In this document: positions 1-8,585 of the stretch, piece after piece | Layout of the letters: each line of letters opens with the position of its first letter | Numbering within the stretch: the first letter of the stretch is position 1 | Assembly (NCBI GenBank): GCA_030524055.1 | Contig: JAUNHH010000003.1 | Coordinates: forward strand, 186,001 to 250,000 | Direction of reading: 5' to 3' | DNA from: Actinomycetaceae bacterium | GTDB lineage: Bacteria; Actinomycetota; Actinomycetes; Actinomycetales; Actinomycetaceae | Length of the DNA stretch: 64,000 nt | The notes under the pieces: generated by a model | The model's input: the letters and a program-made list of their open reading frames with translations, nothing else | Databases searched by the model: none | Told to the model about the DNA's origin: nothing | Position numbers and translations under genes: made by a program

Positions 1-316
1 GACCAAAGGCGATGAGGCGCACGCCATGCGGGAAATGCGTAAACATATTGGCTGGTACCTCCGTGGTTTTCCCGTGGGTGGGCGCACCCGCCACGATCTC
101 GTGCGCATTACTACACTTGACGGACTCCATGACGTGCTGGCTGGCCTTGACCATAGCCAACCTTTCCCGCTTGCTGCCGAAGGCCCGCGTGGCCGCGCTG
201 GTGGGGAGAAAATCCCGCATTTGCCGGAGGGCTGGCTCGATTCTCCCTATTTGACTGAGCAGCAAAAAGCCCAATTGCATCTGACTGAAGCGGAAGGAAT
301 CGCTGATGGGGGATAG
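1..316 (+). CDS. dusB: tRNA-dihydrouridine synthase, DusB/NifR3 type (C-terminal part)
   Basis: Only the last ~104 codons are in the window; the reading frame enters at base 2. The visible part includes MREMRKHIGWYLRGFPVGG, the helical C-terminal segment of bacterial DusB-type enzymes, which reduce uridines in tRNA with FMN and NADPH. A Pro/Gly-rich tail ending around LPEGWLDSPYL is typical of actinobacterial members. The catalytic barrel lies upstream of the window and cannot be checked. The stop overlaps the start of aroD by 11 bases, so the two genes are probably co-transcribed. The family call is firm; the exact tRNA position modified is inferred from the family only. Confidence 0.85.
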   Translation, partial: TKGDEAHAMREMRKHIGWYLRGFPVGGRTRHDLVRITTLDGLHDVLAGLDHSQPFPLAAEGPRGRAGGEKIPHLPEGWLDSPYLTEQQKAQLHLTEAEGIADGG

Positions 317-1076
317 GGATGCGGTGATCTGCCGGATTGGGCGGGCAGGTACTGGCCGAGAGGCTGAGTTTGGATGCCGGGCGCAGATTATTGTGCCCAT
401 TATGGGATCGACTCTTGAGGAATTGAGAGAAGAAATTCGCGCTGCCGCTACAGTCCCCCACGACCTTATTGAGTGGCGGGTTGATGGCTTTGGTCAGTAC
501 GACCCCGCCGTTATTTCCAGTATTGCCACGGAACTCATGCGGATCAGCGATGTGCCGCTTTTAGCGACAATCCGTACCACTGACGAGGGCGGGGCTGCCG
601 ATTTATCAGGGGAAGAGTACGCGGCGCTGGTCGCTGTGCTCGCCACGGTTGCCGATGCAGTAGATGTGGAAATCTCCCGTAATGGGGCACCTGCCATTAT
701 TGCCGAGGCACGTTCTGCCGGGGCATGTGTTGTTGCTTCCTTCCATGACTTTAGTGGTCCGCGCAGCGCTGACCAGCTGATTGAGATCTACCGCTCAATG
801 AACGAGGCCGGGGCAGATATCCTGAAAACCGCGGTGTATTGCCATAGTGACAGCGATGTTGAGGCCATATGGGATGCTCAAGCGTGGGCGTGGTTGATCT
901 TAAGACGCCCCATTATTGGCATTGGTATGGGCCGGGCTGGCCAACCCACCCGAATCGTTGGAATGTCGCGCTTTTGTGCGGCAACCTTTGCCTCAGCAGG
1001 CACAGTATCCGCGCCGGGGCAACTTTCCGCACATGACGCGCGAATACTGCTTGACCAGGAAGAATGCGAAACCTAA
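306..1076 (+). CDS. aroD: 3-dehydroquinate dehydratase, type I
   Basis: 256 residues, a normal size for the Schiff-base class of this shikimate-pathway enzyme, which dehydrates 3-dehydroquinate to 3-dehydroshikimate in the cytoplasm. Expected landmarks are in order: EWRVD (E56, R58) for substrate binding, the R-x-x-x-EGG segment near residues 90-96, catalytic His147 in SFHDF, and the Schiff-base lysine K174 in LKTAVY. The C-terminal GQLSAHD region closes the active site. The ATG at 306 has GGAAGGA upstream and overlaps the dusB-type gene. Many actinobacteria use the unrelated type II enzyme, so a type I gene is mildly notable. One exact copy of the dispersed 14-mer lies at 582-595, where the conserved EGG is encoded. 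Confidence 0.93.
   Translation: MGDRDAVICRIGRAGTGREAEFGCRAQIIVPIMGSTLEELREEIRAAATVPHDLIEWRVDGFGQYDPAVISSIATELMRISDVPLLATIRTTDEGGAADLSGEEYAALVAVLATVADAVDVEISRNGAPAIIAEARSAGACVVASFHDFSGPRSADQLIEIYRSMNEAGADILKTAVYCHSDSDVEAIWDAQAWAWLILRRPIIGIGMGRAGQPTRIVGMSRFCAATFASAGTVSAPGQLSAHDARILLDQEECET
582..595 (+). repeat. Dispersed 14-mer GACGAGGGCGGGGC, exact copy
   Basis: Exact match, inside aroD, encoding DEGGA. EGG is conserved in type I AroD, so this copy may owe something to protein constraint. Confidence 0.8.
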
Positions 1077-1171
1077 GAGTTTCCTCATGAAGGATTCATG
1101 ACCCCTCCCATCTTGCCCTGACATTCTTATTGCGTTGACACAACGACAAGAGGAAAGTAGGGCTGATAGCG

Positions 1172-2356
1172 ATGGCTCGGGACACGCACCGTATAGTGCT
1201 GTATAGCCACGACTCTATGGGTCTTGGGCATCTTCGCCGTAACTTGGCCTTAGCGCACCATCTTGCTACTCACCTGCCGCAGGTGAGCGGAAAAGATATC
1301 AGTGGTCTTCTTGTTTGCGGGCTTATTCCCGGTGATGATGTCGTTCTTCCGCAAGGATTTGATTGGCTCTACCTGCCCAGCATTAAGAAGGAAGAGGGCG
1401 TCTATGTTCCTCGTCATCTCAATGCCTCCTTTGGGGAGCTCTCTCACTTGCGTAGTGGGTTGCTCAGTGCGGCCCTGAGTGACTTTGATCCGGATCTGGT
1501 CATTATTGACCGCCATATTCTCGGTGTCGGTGGAGAGCTTCTCAATCCGTTGCGCGCTGTGCGGAAGAATAATCCCGCTGCCCGTATTGTTCTGGGCCTG
1601 CGTGAAGTTCTTGACCACCCTGAGCAGGCTCAAAAAGAATGGGCGGCTCTTGGTCCAGTCAAGGAATTGCGGACTCTGATTGATGAAATTTGGATCTACG
1701 GGGATCCGAAGATTCACAACCCCCTCTCCACTGGAGAAATCCCCGCCAACTTCCGCGATCTTTGCGTTTTTACTGGCTACTTATCACGAGGACGGCATTG
1801 TGATGACCATCCTCTGCCAGCAGAATTGCCCTATATCCTCACCACCGTTGGGGGAGGGCAAGATGGAGCCCTTCTTCTTCACGCAGCTCTAGGGATTACT
1901 CCTCCCCACGGCATGGAACACATTATTGTGACCGGCCCACAAATGTCAGACTCAACAGTTCAGCATCTCGCGTCGCGTCTTCCTGCGCGCACTCAGCTGA
2001 TCCGCAGCCTGCCAGGAATGCCCAAAGCAATAGGGCACGCCCAAGCCGTTATCGCCATGGCCGGATACAACACCACCTGCGAAATCCTCGCCTCGCGTAC
2101 CCCTGCTCTTCTTGTCCCCAGGGAAACTCCCCGTCAAGAACAACTCATTCGTGCTACGGCACTTGCCCACCACAATGCGGTCGATATGCTGCGCGCTTCT
2201 GATGTGAGTGTGGCCGCCCTCGACAACTGGGTCCATACCGTCTCTGGAATGCGCGATGAGCGAAGCTCAGTCCAATTAGACGGACTTAAAGAAGTACTCC
2301 GACGGGCATTAAACCTCGTTGAGCACACCTCGACCACCATCCAGAAGGAGATCTGA
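1172..2356 (+). CDS. Predicted glycosyltransferase (COG4671-like, MurG/GT28 fold)
   Basis: 394 residues. The N-terminus YSHDSMGLGHLRRNLALA matches the signature of the uncharacterised COG4671 glycosyltransferases, in which the GHxRR loop faces the acceptor. The C-terminal half has the nucleotide-sugar-binding arrangement of MurG-like enzymes: TTVGGGQDGA near residue 222, then AMAGYNTTCEILA and PALLVPRETPRQEQL around residues 295-325. The acceptor and donor sugars cannot be read from sequence. It is the first gene of a run of plus-strand genes joined by overlaps or gaps of a few bases, and the next start is 2 bases after its stop. Role inferred: transfer of a sugar during assembly of an exported glycan or glycolipid. 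Confidence 0.85.
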   Translation: MARDTHRIVLYSHDSMGLGHLRRNLALAHHLATHLPQVSGKDISGLLVCGLIPGDDVVLPQGFDWLYLPSIKKEEGVYVPRHLNASFGELSHLRSGLLSAALSDFDPDLVIIDRHILGVGGELLNPLRAVRKNNPAARIVLGLREVLDHPEQAQKEWAALGPVKELRTLIDEIWIYGDPKIHNPLSTGEIPANFRDLCVFTGYLSRGRHCDDHPLPAELPYILTTVGGGQDGALLLHAALGITPPHGMEHIIVTGPQMSDSTVQHLASRLPARTQLIRSLPGMPKAIGHAQAVIAMAGYNTTCEILASRTPALLVPRETPRQEQLIRATALAHHNAVDMLRASDVSVAALDNWVHTVSGMRDERSSVQLDGLKEVLRRALNLVEHTSTTIQKEI

Positions 2357-2358
2357 AA

Positions 2359-3570
2359 ATGGGGAAAATTGGTTATGTCCTCAAGGTCTACCCCCGTTTC
2401 TCCGAGACATTTATTGTCACTGAGATTCTCGCTCGCGAAGCTGGGGGAGAGAATCTGTCGATTTACGCTTTGCGTCCAACAACAGATTCACGATTCCACC
2501 CGGAAATTGCGCGGGTCAAAGCCCCAGTGAAATGGATTGGCCGGCCATTACGCGCCCACGAGCACTGGATTGCCATGTGCGAATCACTGCCTGCGCACTC
2601 ACACCGCGTCGCCTTCGCGCGGATTATGCCCGCATTAGCGACCCTACCTGCTGATGAAGTGATCCAGGGCGTTATTCTCGCTAAGCACATCCTCGATGAC
2701 GGTATTACCCACCTTCATGTCCATTTTGCTTCTTTAGCAGGACGAGTCGCATGGATTGCCTCGCAAATTACTGGCATTCCCTACACTGTGACCACCCACG
2801 CAAAAGATATTTTCCACGAGAGTATTTCTATTCCCTGGTTGCGTCGAATTTGCTCTGACGCCCACCGAGTTATTGCTATTAGCGAATTCAATCTGAATTT
2901 TTTGCGCCGTGAACTCGCTGACACCCCAGCGAAAATCGAACTCCTCTATAACGGTTTAGAACTCATGCGTTTCCCCTGCGAATGGACAGGCAGCGGACAA
3001 CCCCCGCTGCGGGTTCTCGCCATTGGGCGCCTCGTCGAGAAAAAAGGTTTCGACATTCTCCTTGACGCCATTGCCCTCCTGAAAGAACGCAATATCACCC
3101 TTCGCACGCAAATTGTGGGCGACGGTGACAAACGCCAGGAGCTGATTGATCAAATTTCGCGCCTCGGCCTCGTCAATGAAGTGGAACTTCTTGGGGCACT
3201 CACCCAACAGGAAGTGCGCCAACTCCTCAAAGAATCCGATGTTTTTGTTGCCCCCTGTCGGATTGCTGACGACGGAAATATGGATGGACTGCCCACTGTC
3301 CTCCTTGAAGCAATGGCCGCAGGCATCCCCGTCCTCGCCACAGCTGTCACAGGAGTCCCTGAAGTAGTCCGCCACGGCGAAACCGGAATCCTCCTCGATA
3401 CCGCTGAGCCGCACTCACTCGCAGCTGCCCTCGAAGATATGGCTGCAGGGCAACGCCTCGGCCCAGAAATCCGCCGGGCCGCACGAGCCCTCATTGAAGA
3501 AAAATTCGACTCCATGCAACAAGCCCGCACGCTACGCGCATGGGAAAACGCTCAGGAGGCAATCTCATGA
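2359..3570 (+). CDS. Glycosyltransferase family 4 (WcaL-like)
   Basis: 403 residues with a GT-B architecture. The N-terminus YVLKVYPRFSETFIVTEI is typical of the colanic-acid WcaL-like branch of GT4. THAKDIF around residue 155 lies in the N-terminal domain; the C-terminal domain carries VEKKGFD near 230 and the retaining-GT4 E-x7-E segment (PTVLLEAMAAGIPVLAT, residues ~314-330). Retaining mechanism and cytoplasmic-face action are family knowledge; donor and acceptor are unknown. The start follows GAAGGAGATCTGAAA closely. The stop overlaps the next ATG in an ATGA junction, indicating translational coupling with the second GT4 gene. Confidence 0.88.
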   Translation: MGKIGYVLKVYPRFSETFIVTEILAREAGGENLSIYALRPTTDSRFHPEIARVKAPVKWIGRPLRAHEHWIAMCESLPAHSHRVAFARIMPALATLPADEVIQGVILAKHILDDGITHLHVHFASLAGRVAWIASQITGIPYTVTTHAKDIFHESISIPWLRRICSDAHRVIAISEFNLNFLRRELADTPAKIELLYNGLELMRFPCEWTGSGQPPLRVLAIGRLVEKKGFDILLDAIALLKERNITLRTQIVGDGDKRQELIDQISRLGLVNEVELLGALTQQEVRQLLKESDVFVAPCRIADDGNMDGLPTVLLEAMAAGIPVLATAVTGVPEVVRHGETGILLDTAEPHSLAAALEDMAAGQRLGPEIRRAARALIEEKFDSMQQARTLRAWENAQEAIS

Positions 3571-4676
3571 GAATCGCCTATGTCTGCGTAGACCCCGGCA
3601 TCCCCGTCTACGGAACTAAAGGGGCCAGCGTCCACATTCAAGAACTCGTCCGCGAATACCGCGCACTCGGACACGAGGTCGAAATCCACGCCACACGAAT
3701 CGGCAGCGATATTCCCGCTGACCTCGCCACCGTCCCCGTCGTCGAATACCCCATTGACTACATTAACGACGAGGACCGCGAACAGCGCCAAAAAGAGGTA
3801 TCCAGCCAAATTGCTGCCGCATTAAATGGCTCCGGTATTGACCTGGTCCACGAACGCTACTCCCTTTTCTCCACCGCCCTGGCAGAAGTCATGGAAGCAC
3901 GTCGAATCCCCGGAATCCTCGAAGTCAACGCCCCCCTCATTGATGAACAACTCCAACACCGAGTCCTCATCGATGAAGAAGGCGCACGCCAGGCACTCGC
4001 GATCCAAGCCAGTACCGCCACCACCGTCATCTGCGTCTCTGACCCAGTGAGCGAATGGGTACGCCAGCGGGTACCGGATGCACAAGTAGTGACCATCCCC
4101 AATGGGGTTTCCACCACCCGTATCCAACCGGTAACAGAAGACCCCGACCAGGTAATTGTCACCTTCGTTGGCACCCTCAAGCCCTGGCATGGCGTTGAAG
4201 ACCTCCTCCACGCCGCCAGTATCCGCCGCGGCCGATGGAACTTACGGATTATTGGCGATGGACCCCAACGTCAGGCCCTTGAAGCCATGGCTGACGAATC
4301 AGGACTGACCGTCGATTTCCGCGGGGCCGTACGCCCAGACGACATTATGTCCCACCTTGAAGGAAGCGCTATTGCTGTGGCGCCCTACCCGCAAATGGCA
4401 CCCGAAGACTCCTACTTTTCGCCGCTCAAAGTCTATGAATATATGGCGGCAGGCCTGCCCATTGTGGCCTCAGAGATTGGGCAAATCCCCTCCGTCCTTG
4501 ACGGAGTCGGACTGCTGGTACCGCCCTCCAACCCCGAAGCCTTGGCCGAAGCCATTGACCACCTCTCACGTGAAAGCGCCGAACGACGCAGACGAGGGGC
4601 TCTCGGGCGGCTTCTCGCGGTGGAAAGACACTCATGGGCCAACGTTGTTGACGCGATATTAAAGGAGGTGGCGTAA
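3567..4676 (+). CDS. Glycosyltransferase family 4
   Basis: 369 residues from the ATG at 3567, chosen because it forms an ATGA overlap with the preceding stop, has CAGGAGG just upstream and yields the canonical MRIAYVCVDPGIPVYGTKGAS start; a longer reading from 3540 would lie inside the neighbour. GASVHIQEL near residue 25 is the usual GT4 N-terminal glycine-rich segment. The C-terminal domain has GTLKPWHG (~205) and the E-x7-E region around PLKVYEYMAAGLPIVASEIG (~290). It differs clearly from the preceding GT4, so it probably adds a different sugar. The stop overlaps the ABC exporter start by one base. Confidence 0.88.
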   Translation: MRIAYVCVDPGIPVYGTKGASVHIQELVREYRALGHEVEIHATRIGSDIPADLATVPVVEYPIDYINDEDREQRQKEVSSQIAAALNGSGIDLVHERYSLFSTALAEVMEARRIPGILEVNAPLIDEQLQHRVLIDEEGARQALAIQASTATTVICVSDPVSEWVRQRVPDAQVVTIPNGVSTTRIQPVTEDPDQVIVTFVGTLKPWHGVEDLLHAASIRRGRWNLRIIGDGPQRQALEAMADESGLTVDFRGAVRPDDIMSHLEGSAIAVAPYPQMAPEDSYFSPLKVYEYMAAGLPIVASEIGQIPSVLDGVGLLVPPSNPEALAEAIDHLSRESAERRRRGALGRLLAVERHSWANVVDAILKEVA

Positions 4677-6502
4677 TGGCAAAGAAAAAGAGCAAAGGCG
4701 GAATCCGCACAAGTTTTCGTCTTCTCCGTCCAGGATTAGCCGAAAATAAATGGCTGATTGTTGGCGGCGCCCTCGCCCTCATGCTTGAAGTCGCCTTCCG
4801 CGTCATGGAACCGTGGCCACTGAAACTCGTCATTGACTCGGTTCTTGCTGCACACGGAATGGAAACCCAAGGGCCACGCGCCACCCTCGGCCTGCTTTTT
4901 GCCCTCGGTGCCGTCCACGTCATTATTGTTGGTGGGCGAGCCGGCTGCAACTACCTGGCCACCGTGTCATTCGCAGCAGTTGGCTCTCACGCGGCGTCTT
5001 CGCTGCGCTCGCGGGCATTCCAACATGTGCAACGCCTTTCCGCCCAATTCCACTCGCGTAATCGCAGCGCTGACACCGTTCAACGCATCGTTTCTGACGT
5101 ATCGCGAATGCAGGAAGTCGTGGTCACTGCTGGCCTGCCGCTGGTCGCCAATAGTGCGACCTTCCTGGTGATGGTCGGGGTCATGATTTACCTTGATGTC
5201 TATTTGGCACTCGTTGTTTTAGCAGCTCTGATTGCCTTTGCGATTGCCTCCTCGGGCTCCTCGCACCGTATTACTGCCGCGGCCCGCCGAGCCCGCGCCG
5301 GAGAAGGTCACCTGGCTAATACTGCACAGGAATCCCTATCATCCATTAAGTTGGTTCAGGCCTATGGGTTGGAATCCCATATTGAAGATCGTTTTGGTGG
5401 GGCCAATAAATCTTCTATTCGCTCTGGCATTCGCTCGCTGCGATTGGCAGCCCGCCTTGAACGCTCAACAGATCTGATTGTGGGGGCTGCTGTTGCAGCA
5501 GTCATGGTTGGTGGCGGTATCCGCGTCCTCGATTCCGCAATGACTGTAGGCGACCTGGTGATCTTTGTGACCTACCTGCGCACCACAATGAAGCCCCTGC
5601 GCGATATGGCGAAATATACGGGCCGTATTTCCCGGGCTGCTGCATCGGGTGAGCGAGTGGCTGAATTAATGGCTCGCGAGGCGGAAATTGTGTCTGCCCC
5701 TGGGGCTGTGGCGCTGCGGAATGTCGCCGGTGAAGTCACCTTTAATAATGTGACAACGGCTTATGAAGGCACCCCCATTTTGCGGAATCTGTCGGCCTAT
5801 ATTCGCCCCGGTGAACATGTTGCAGTCATTGGCCCATCCGGTGCCGGCAAATCCACACTCTTGTCACTGCTCTCGCGCGGACAAGACCCCGTTTCTGGCC
5901 AGGTTTTGCTTGATGGTTGGCCGCTGACCCATTTAGATTTGGCAGATTTACGGTCCCAAGTGACTGTCCTACACCAAGAAGCCATGCTTTTGGCGGGCAC
6001 TATTCGCGAAAATATTGCCCTGGGCCGTATCGACGCCACTGATGAAGAGATTGTGGCTGCTGCTCAGGCAGCAAATGCCCACGGCTTTATTAGCGAACTT
6101 CCCGATGGCTACGACACGGTTGTGGGTGAACGTGGAAGCACCTTGTCGGGCGGCCAGCGTCAACGAATCGCTATTGCCCGTGCATTACTTCGTGATAGTC
6201 CAGTGATTCTGCTCGATGAGGCGACCACGGGCCTTGATCCAGAAGCCGTTTCCGTTGTTCTTGATGCTCTGGACACTCTGATTCAAGGACGGACCGCTAT
6301 TTCTGTCACCCACCAGGCTGAAGCTGCCCTACGCGCTAGCCGCATTTGGTGGATTGAAAATGGCGGAATCCAAATGGATGGCTCCCCGCGGGAACTTCTC
6401 GAAACTTCACCCGCATTTGCGCAATGGGCCAATGCGAATAGTGCCGCTAGTGCCGCCCTCTACCAGACCTCTGCACATAATCCAGGTGGTGACGTGAAAT
6501 GA
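4676..6502 (+). CDS. ABC exporter, fused permease and ATPase (MsbA-like)
   Basis: 608 residues, a half-transporter expected to act as a homodimer in the cytoplasmic membrane. An N-terminal six-helix transmembrane domain (residues ~25-320) is followed by a nucleotide-binding domain: Walker A GPSGAGKST near 386, Q-loop HQEA, signature LSGGQRQR near 490, Walker B VILLDEA near 510 and the switch His in SVTHQ. A lysine-rich N-terminal tail precedes the first helix. The family exports lipids, lipid-linked saccharides, peptides and drugs. Placement between glycosyltransferases and kinase-fold proteins suggests the substrate is the glycan or glycolipid made by this locus (inference). The start overlaps the previous stop and has AAGGAGG upstream. 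Confidence 0.9.
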   Translation: MAKKKSKGGIRTSFRLLRPGLAENKWLIVGGALALMLEVAFRVMEPWPLKLVIDSVLAAHGMETQGPRATLGLLFALGAVHVIIVGGRAGCNYLATVSFAAVGSHAASSLRSRAFQHVQRLSAQFHSRNRSADTVQRIVSDVSRMQEVVVTAGLPLVANSATFLVMVGVMIYLDVYLALVVLAALIAFAIASSGSSHRITAAARRARAGEGHLANTAQESLSSIKLVQAYGLESHIEDRFGGANKSSIRSGIRSLRLAARLERSTDLIVGAAVAAVMVGGGIRVLDSAMTVGDLVIFVTYLRTTMKPLRDMAKYTGRISRAAASGERVAELMAREAEIVSAPGAVALRNVAGEVTFNNVTTAYEGTPILRNLSAYIRPGEHVAVIGPSGAGKSTLLSLLSRGQDPVSGQVLLDGWPLTHLDLADLRSQVTVLHQEAMLLAGTIRENIALGRIDATDEEIVAAAQAANAHGFISELPDGYDTVVGERGSTLSGGQRQRIAIARALLRDSPVILLDEATTGLDPEAVSVVLDALDTLIQGRTAISVTHQAEAALRASRIWWIENGGIQMDGSPRELLETSPAFAQWANANSAASAALYQTSAHNPGGDVK

Positions 6503-7587
6503 AAACGCGTGACGTTATTGATGCGCTAATTGATCGCGAGCGTCTGAGCGAAAGGCTGGGAATGGAATCCCAGGTTGTGCGGATGCGTATTAAGCCCGAG
6601 GTCTCCATTGCCCTGTCAATGAAAGTTGGCGACAATGCGGATATTCATTTTGGGCAGATTCTCTGGCCGAAAAGTGTCTCGAAAATCCGGCGCGCTGAAA
6701 AGGCGTGCGACAACCGGGGAGTTGACCTTTTCCGCACCGAATTTGGCGAGGATTTAACCTTTATTTCCTGCCCCGCTCAGGCTGACCCTTTAGTCCACCA
6801 ATATTTGCCCGCAATGTCAGCGCAGGCGTCCATTATTCGCCATAACCCTTTGCGGCGCCTGGTGTTATTTGATGGCCATCGGGTGCTGCGGGTAACCAGT
6901 CGCCCTCAGGATCGCCTGATTGCTCTGCATAAGGAGTTCACTGATCTTGTTGTGCCGCAGATGCTGGATTTGGGTACCCGCCACCATGCCAGTGCCCATG
7001 TCACCGCCCAAGAACGGGTAGGCAGTTGCGACCTGAGCGAAAAGATTGCGCCGCTGCGTGCCCACTATCGGGCTGGACAGCTGCTTGCTCAACTTCATGC
7101 CCATGACATGCCATCCGGGTTAGAGCCTGTGGCAACCCGAGAAAGTATGAGTGGCGTTTTAGCAGCTCACACTCGGATTCTTTCCCAGGTGAGTGTGAAA
7201 CTTGGCGCGCGGCTCGATCAGATGGGTAAGAAACTCCAACTGCCCGGTGGTGAGGATGTTTTCCTTCATGGTGACGCTTCCCCCGACCAATTCCTCACCA
7301 ATTACATGGGTTCATTGGTGTGGATGACTGACTTTGACCGGGCAGGGCGTGGGCCGCGCGCCCTTGACCTGGGTGCCTATCTACATGACGCCAGCGAAGA
7401 ACAGGGTGAGGCCTTCCTTGATGGATATCGGGACGAGGGCGGGGTTATTCCCCGAGCATCAGATCTTCGCCTCGGCCAGATTGTCGCCATTGTGAAGCGA
7501 TTGGCCGAGCCTTTGCGCCGCGCCGACGTGGGGTGGGTTGAACACATCGAAAAGGAATTAGATCTCTGGGAGGAGTTAGCACGATGA
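6499..7587 (+). CDS. Aminoglycoside-phosphotransferase-fold protein 1
   Basis: 362 residues. The C-terminal half carries the APH/choline-kinase catalytic signature: the HGDxSPDQF segment with Brenner-type Asp near residue 258, and MTDFDRAGRGPRALDLG with the metal-binding Asp near 278. The N-terminal ~170 residues do not show a convincing standard glycine loop, so ATP binding there is uncertain. The context is glycan assembly, not drug resistance: likely substrates would be a sugar, a lipid-linked sugar or another small alcohol (inference). Starts 4 bases before the exporter stop and overlaps the next gene by 4 bases, so all are translationally coupled. A near copy of the dispersed 14-mer lies at 7432-7445. 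Confidence 0.72.
   Translation: MKTRDVIDALIDRERLSERLGMESQVVRMRIKPEVSIALSMKVGDNADIHFGQILWPKSVSKIRRAEKACDNRGVDLFRTEFGEDLTFISCPAQADPLVHQYLPAMSAQASIIRHNPLRRLVLFDGHRVLRVTSRPQDRLIALHKEFTDLVVPQMLDLGTRHHASAHVTAQERVGSCDLSEKIAPLRAHYRAGQLLAQLHAHDMPSGLEPVATRESMSGVLAAHTRILSQVSVKLGARLDQMGKKLQLPGGEDVFLHGDASPDQFLTNYMGSLVWMTDFDRAGRGPRALDLGAYLHDASEEQGEAFLDGYRDEGGVIPRASDLRLGQIVAIVKRLAEPLRRADVGWVEHIEKELDLWEELAR
7432..7445 (+). repeat. Dispersed 14-mer, 13/14 match
   Basis: GACGAGGGCGGGGT, inside the first kinase-fold gene, again encoding DEGG in frame. Confidence 0.55.
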
Positions 7588-8573
7588 ATGCTTTAGACAC
7601 ATTGCAATCAGTGCGCGGTGTGATTCGCGCATGGCCCGGAATGGATCGCGGAATTACCTTTGAGTCCCGGGATCATTCAGGAAGTTTGCGCGCGGGACGT
7701 ATTAGTTCTGCTGGACGCGTCCACTTAACGAGTGCTGGTCGTGACCCGCATTTGCCGACCCTTGATGGTGGAAATATTGTCGTCCACCGTTTTGGGCGTC
7801 GCGCAGTGGAAATTCAAAATGATCGTGTCCGTAAGCATTTCCTTTACGGGAAAGCGGCAAGTGTTGCCTATGCTATTGATGCGATTACGCCGGCTGTGCG
7901 CGCAGCAGGAATGAATATTCCTCAGGTAATGGAGGCAACTAATGAATATGTCGATATTGCCTTAGTCGATGGCATTGAAATTGGCGATAAATCTTGCCCA
8001 ACAACAGCATGGGAAATGCTGTGTGAAATGTGGCCGGGCTTTGCTAGTGCCGACGCTAATCTTCCTATTCATTCAGGGGCAGATGAAGCAAAGGTATTGC
8101 AGTCATGGGTGAAAAAAGCCCGTGATTACGGCACGATCGACCGTATTGACGAGGTCGAAGCCCAGGCAGAAAAGATTACTGGTGGCCTGCGTGAAGGGTC
8201 ATGGCCATTAGTTGTTGCTCATCGTGATCTTCACGAAAAGCAAGTCCTGTGGGATGGGGAGCAGATCAGTCTGATTGATGTGGATACTGCCGCATTAAGT
8301 GAAGCGAGTTTGGATATTGGTAATCTCCGGGCTCATCTTGAACTTCACCATTTACGTCAGGCGATTGATCAGGACACCTTTAGTGCACGAAGTGGGCTTA
8401 TCGATGAGCTCATTCACCGCATGTCCATTGATGAAAGCAGATTGAGTCTTTATCTGCAGTCCGCGCGTCTGCGAATTGCCTGCGTGCATTCTTTTAGGCC
8501 CGCCTCCCAGATCTGGCTGCCCGAATGGCTGGATTTCACTTTGACCACTGACTCGGCGAAAACCGCCATCTGA
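7584..8573 (+). CDS. Aminoglycoside-phosphotransferase-fold protein 2
   Basis: 329 residues. The catalytic segment VVAHRDLHEKQVLW (residues ~212-225) and the following LIDVDTAALSEASLDIGNL match the Brenner and DFG-equivalent motifs of the APH superfamily, with His-Arg-Asp-Leu-His rather than the His-Gly-Asp of its neighbour. The two kinase-fold proteins are divergent, so they are probably not redundant; one may act on the nucleotide-sugar side and the other on an acceptor, or one may be a pseudokinase partner (inference). The start overlaps the upstream stop by four bases. The next gene begins 12 bases after the stop with AAAGGACAG as ribosome-binding site. Confidence 0.7.
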   Translation: MNALDTLQSVRGVIRAWPGMDRGITFESRDHSGSLRAGRISSAGRVHLTSAGRDPHLPTLDGGNIVVHRFGRRAVEIQNDRVRKHFLYGKAASVAYAIDAITPAVRAAGMNIPQVMEATNEYVDIALVDGIEIGDKSCPTTAWEMLCEMWPGFASADANLPIHSGADEAKVLQSWVKKARDYGTIDRIDEVEAQAEKITGGLREGSWPLVVAHRDLHEKQVLWDGEQISLIDVDTAALSEASLDIGNLRAHLELHHLRQAIDQDTFSARSGLIDELIHRMSIDESRLSLYLQSARLRIACVHSFRPASQIWLPEWLDFTLTTDSAKTAI

Positions 8574-8585
8574 AAGGACAGAACA

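Noticed and set aside
6499..8573. Aminoglycoside resistance genes
   Set aside because: The APH fold is present, but the genes are translationally coupled to glycosyltransferases and an exporter; nothing indicates drug modification.
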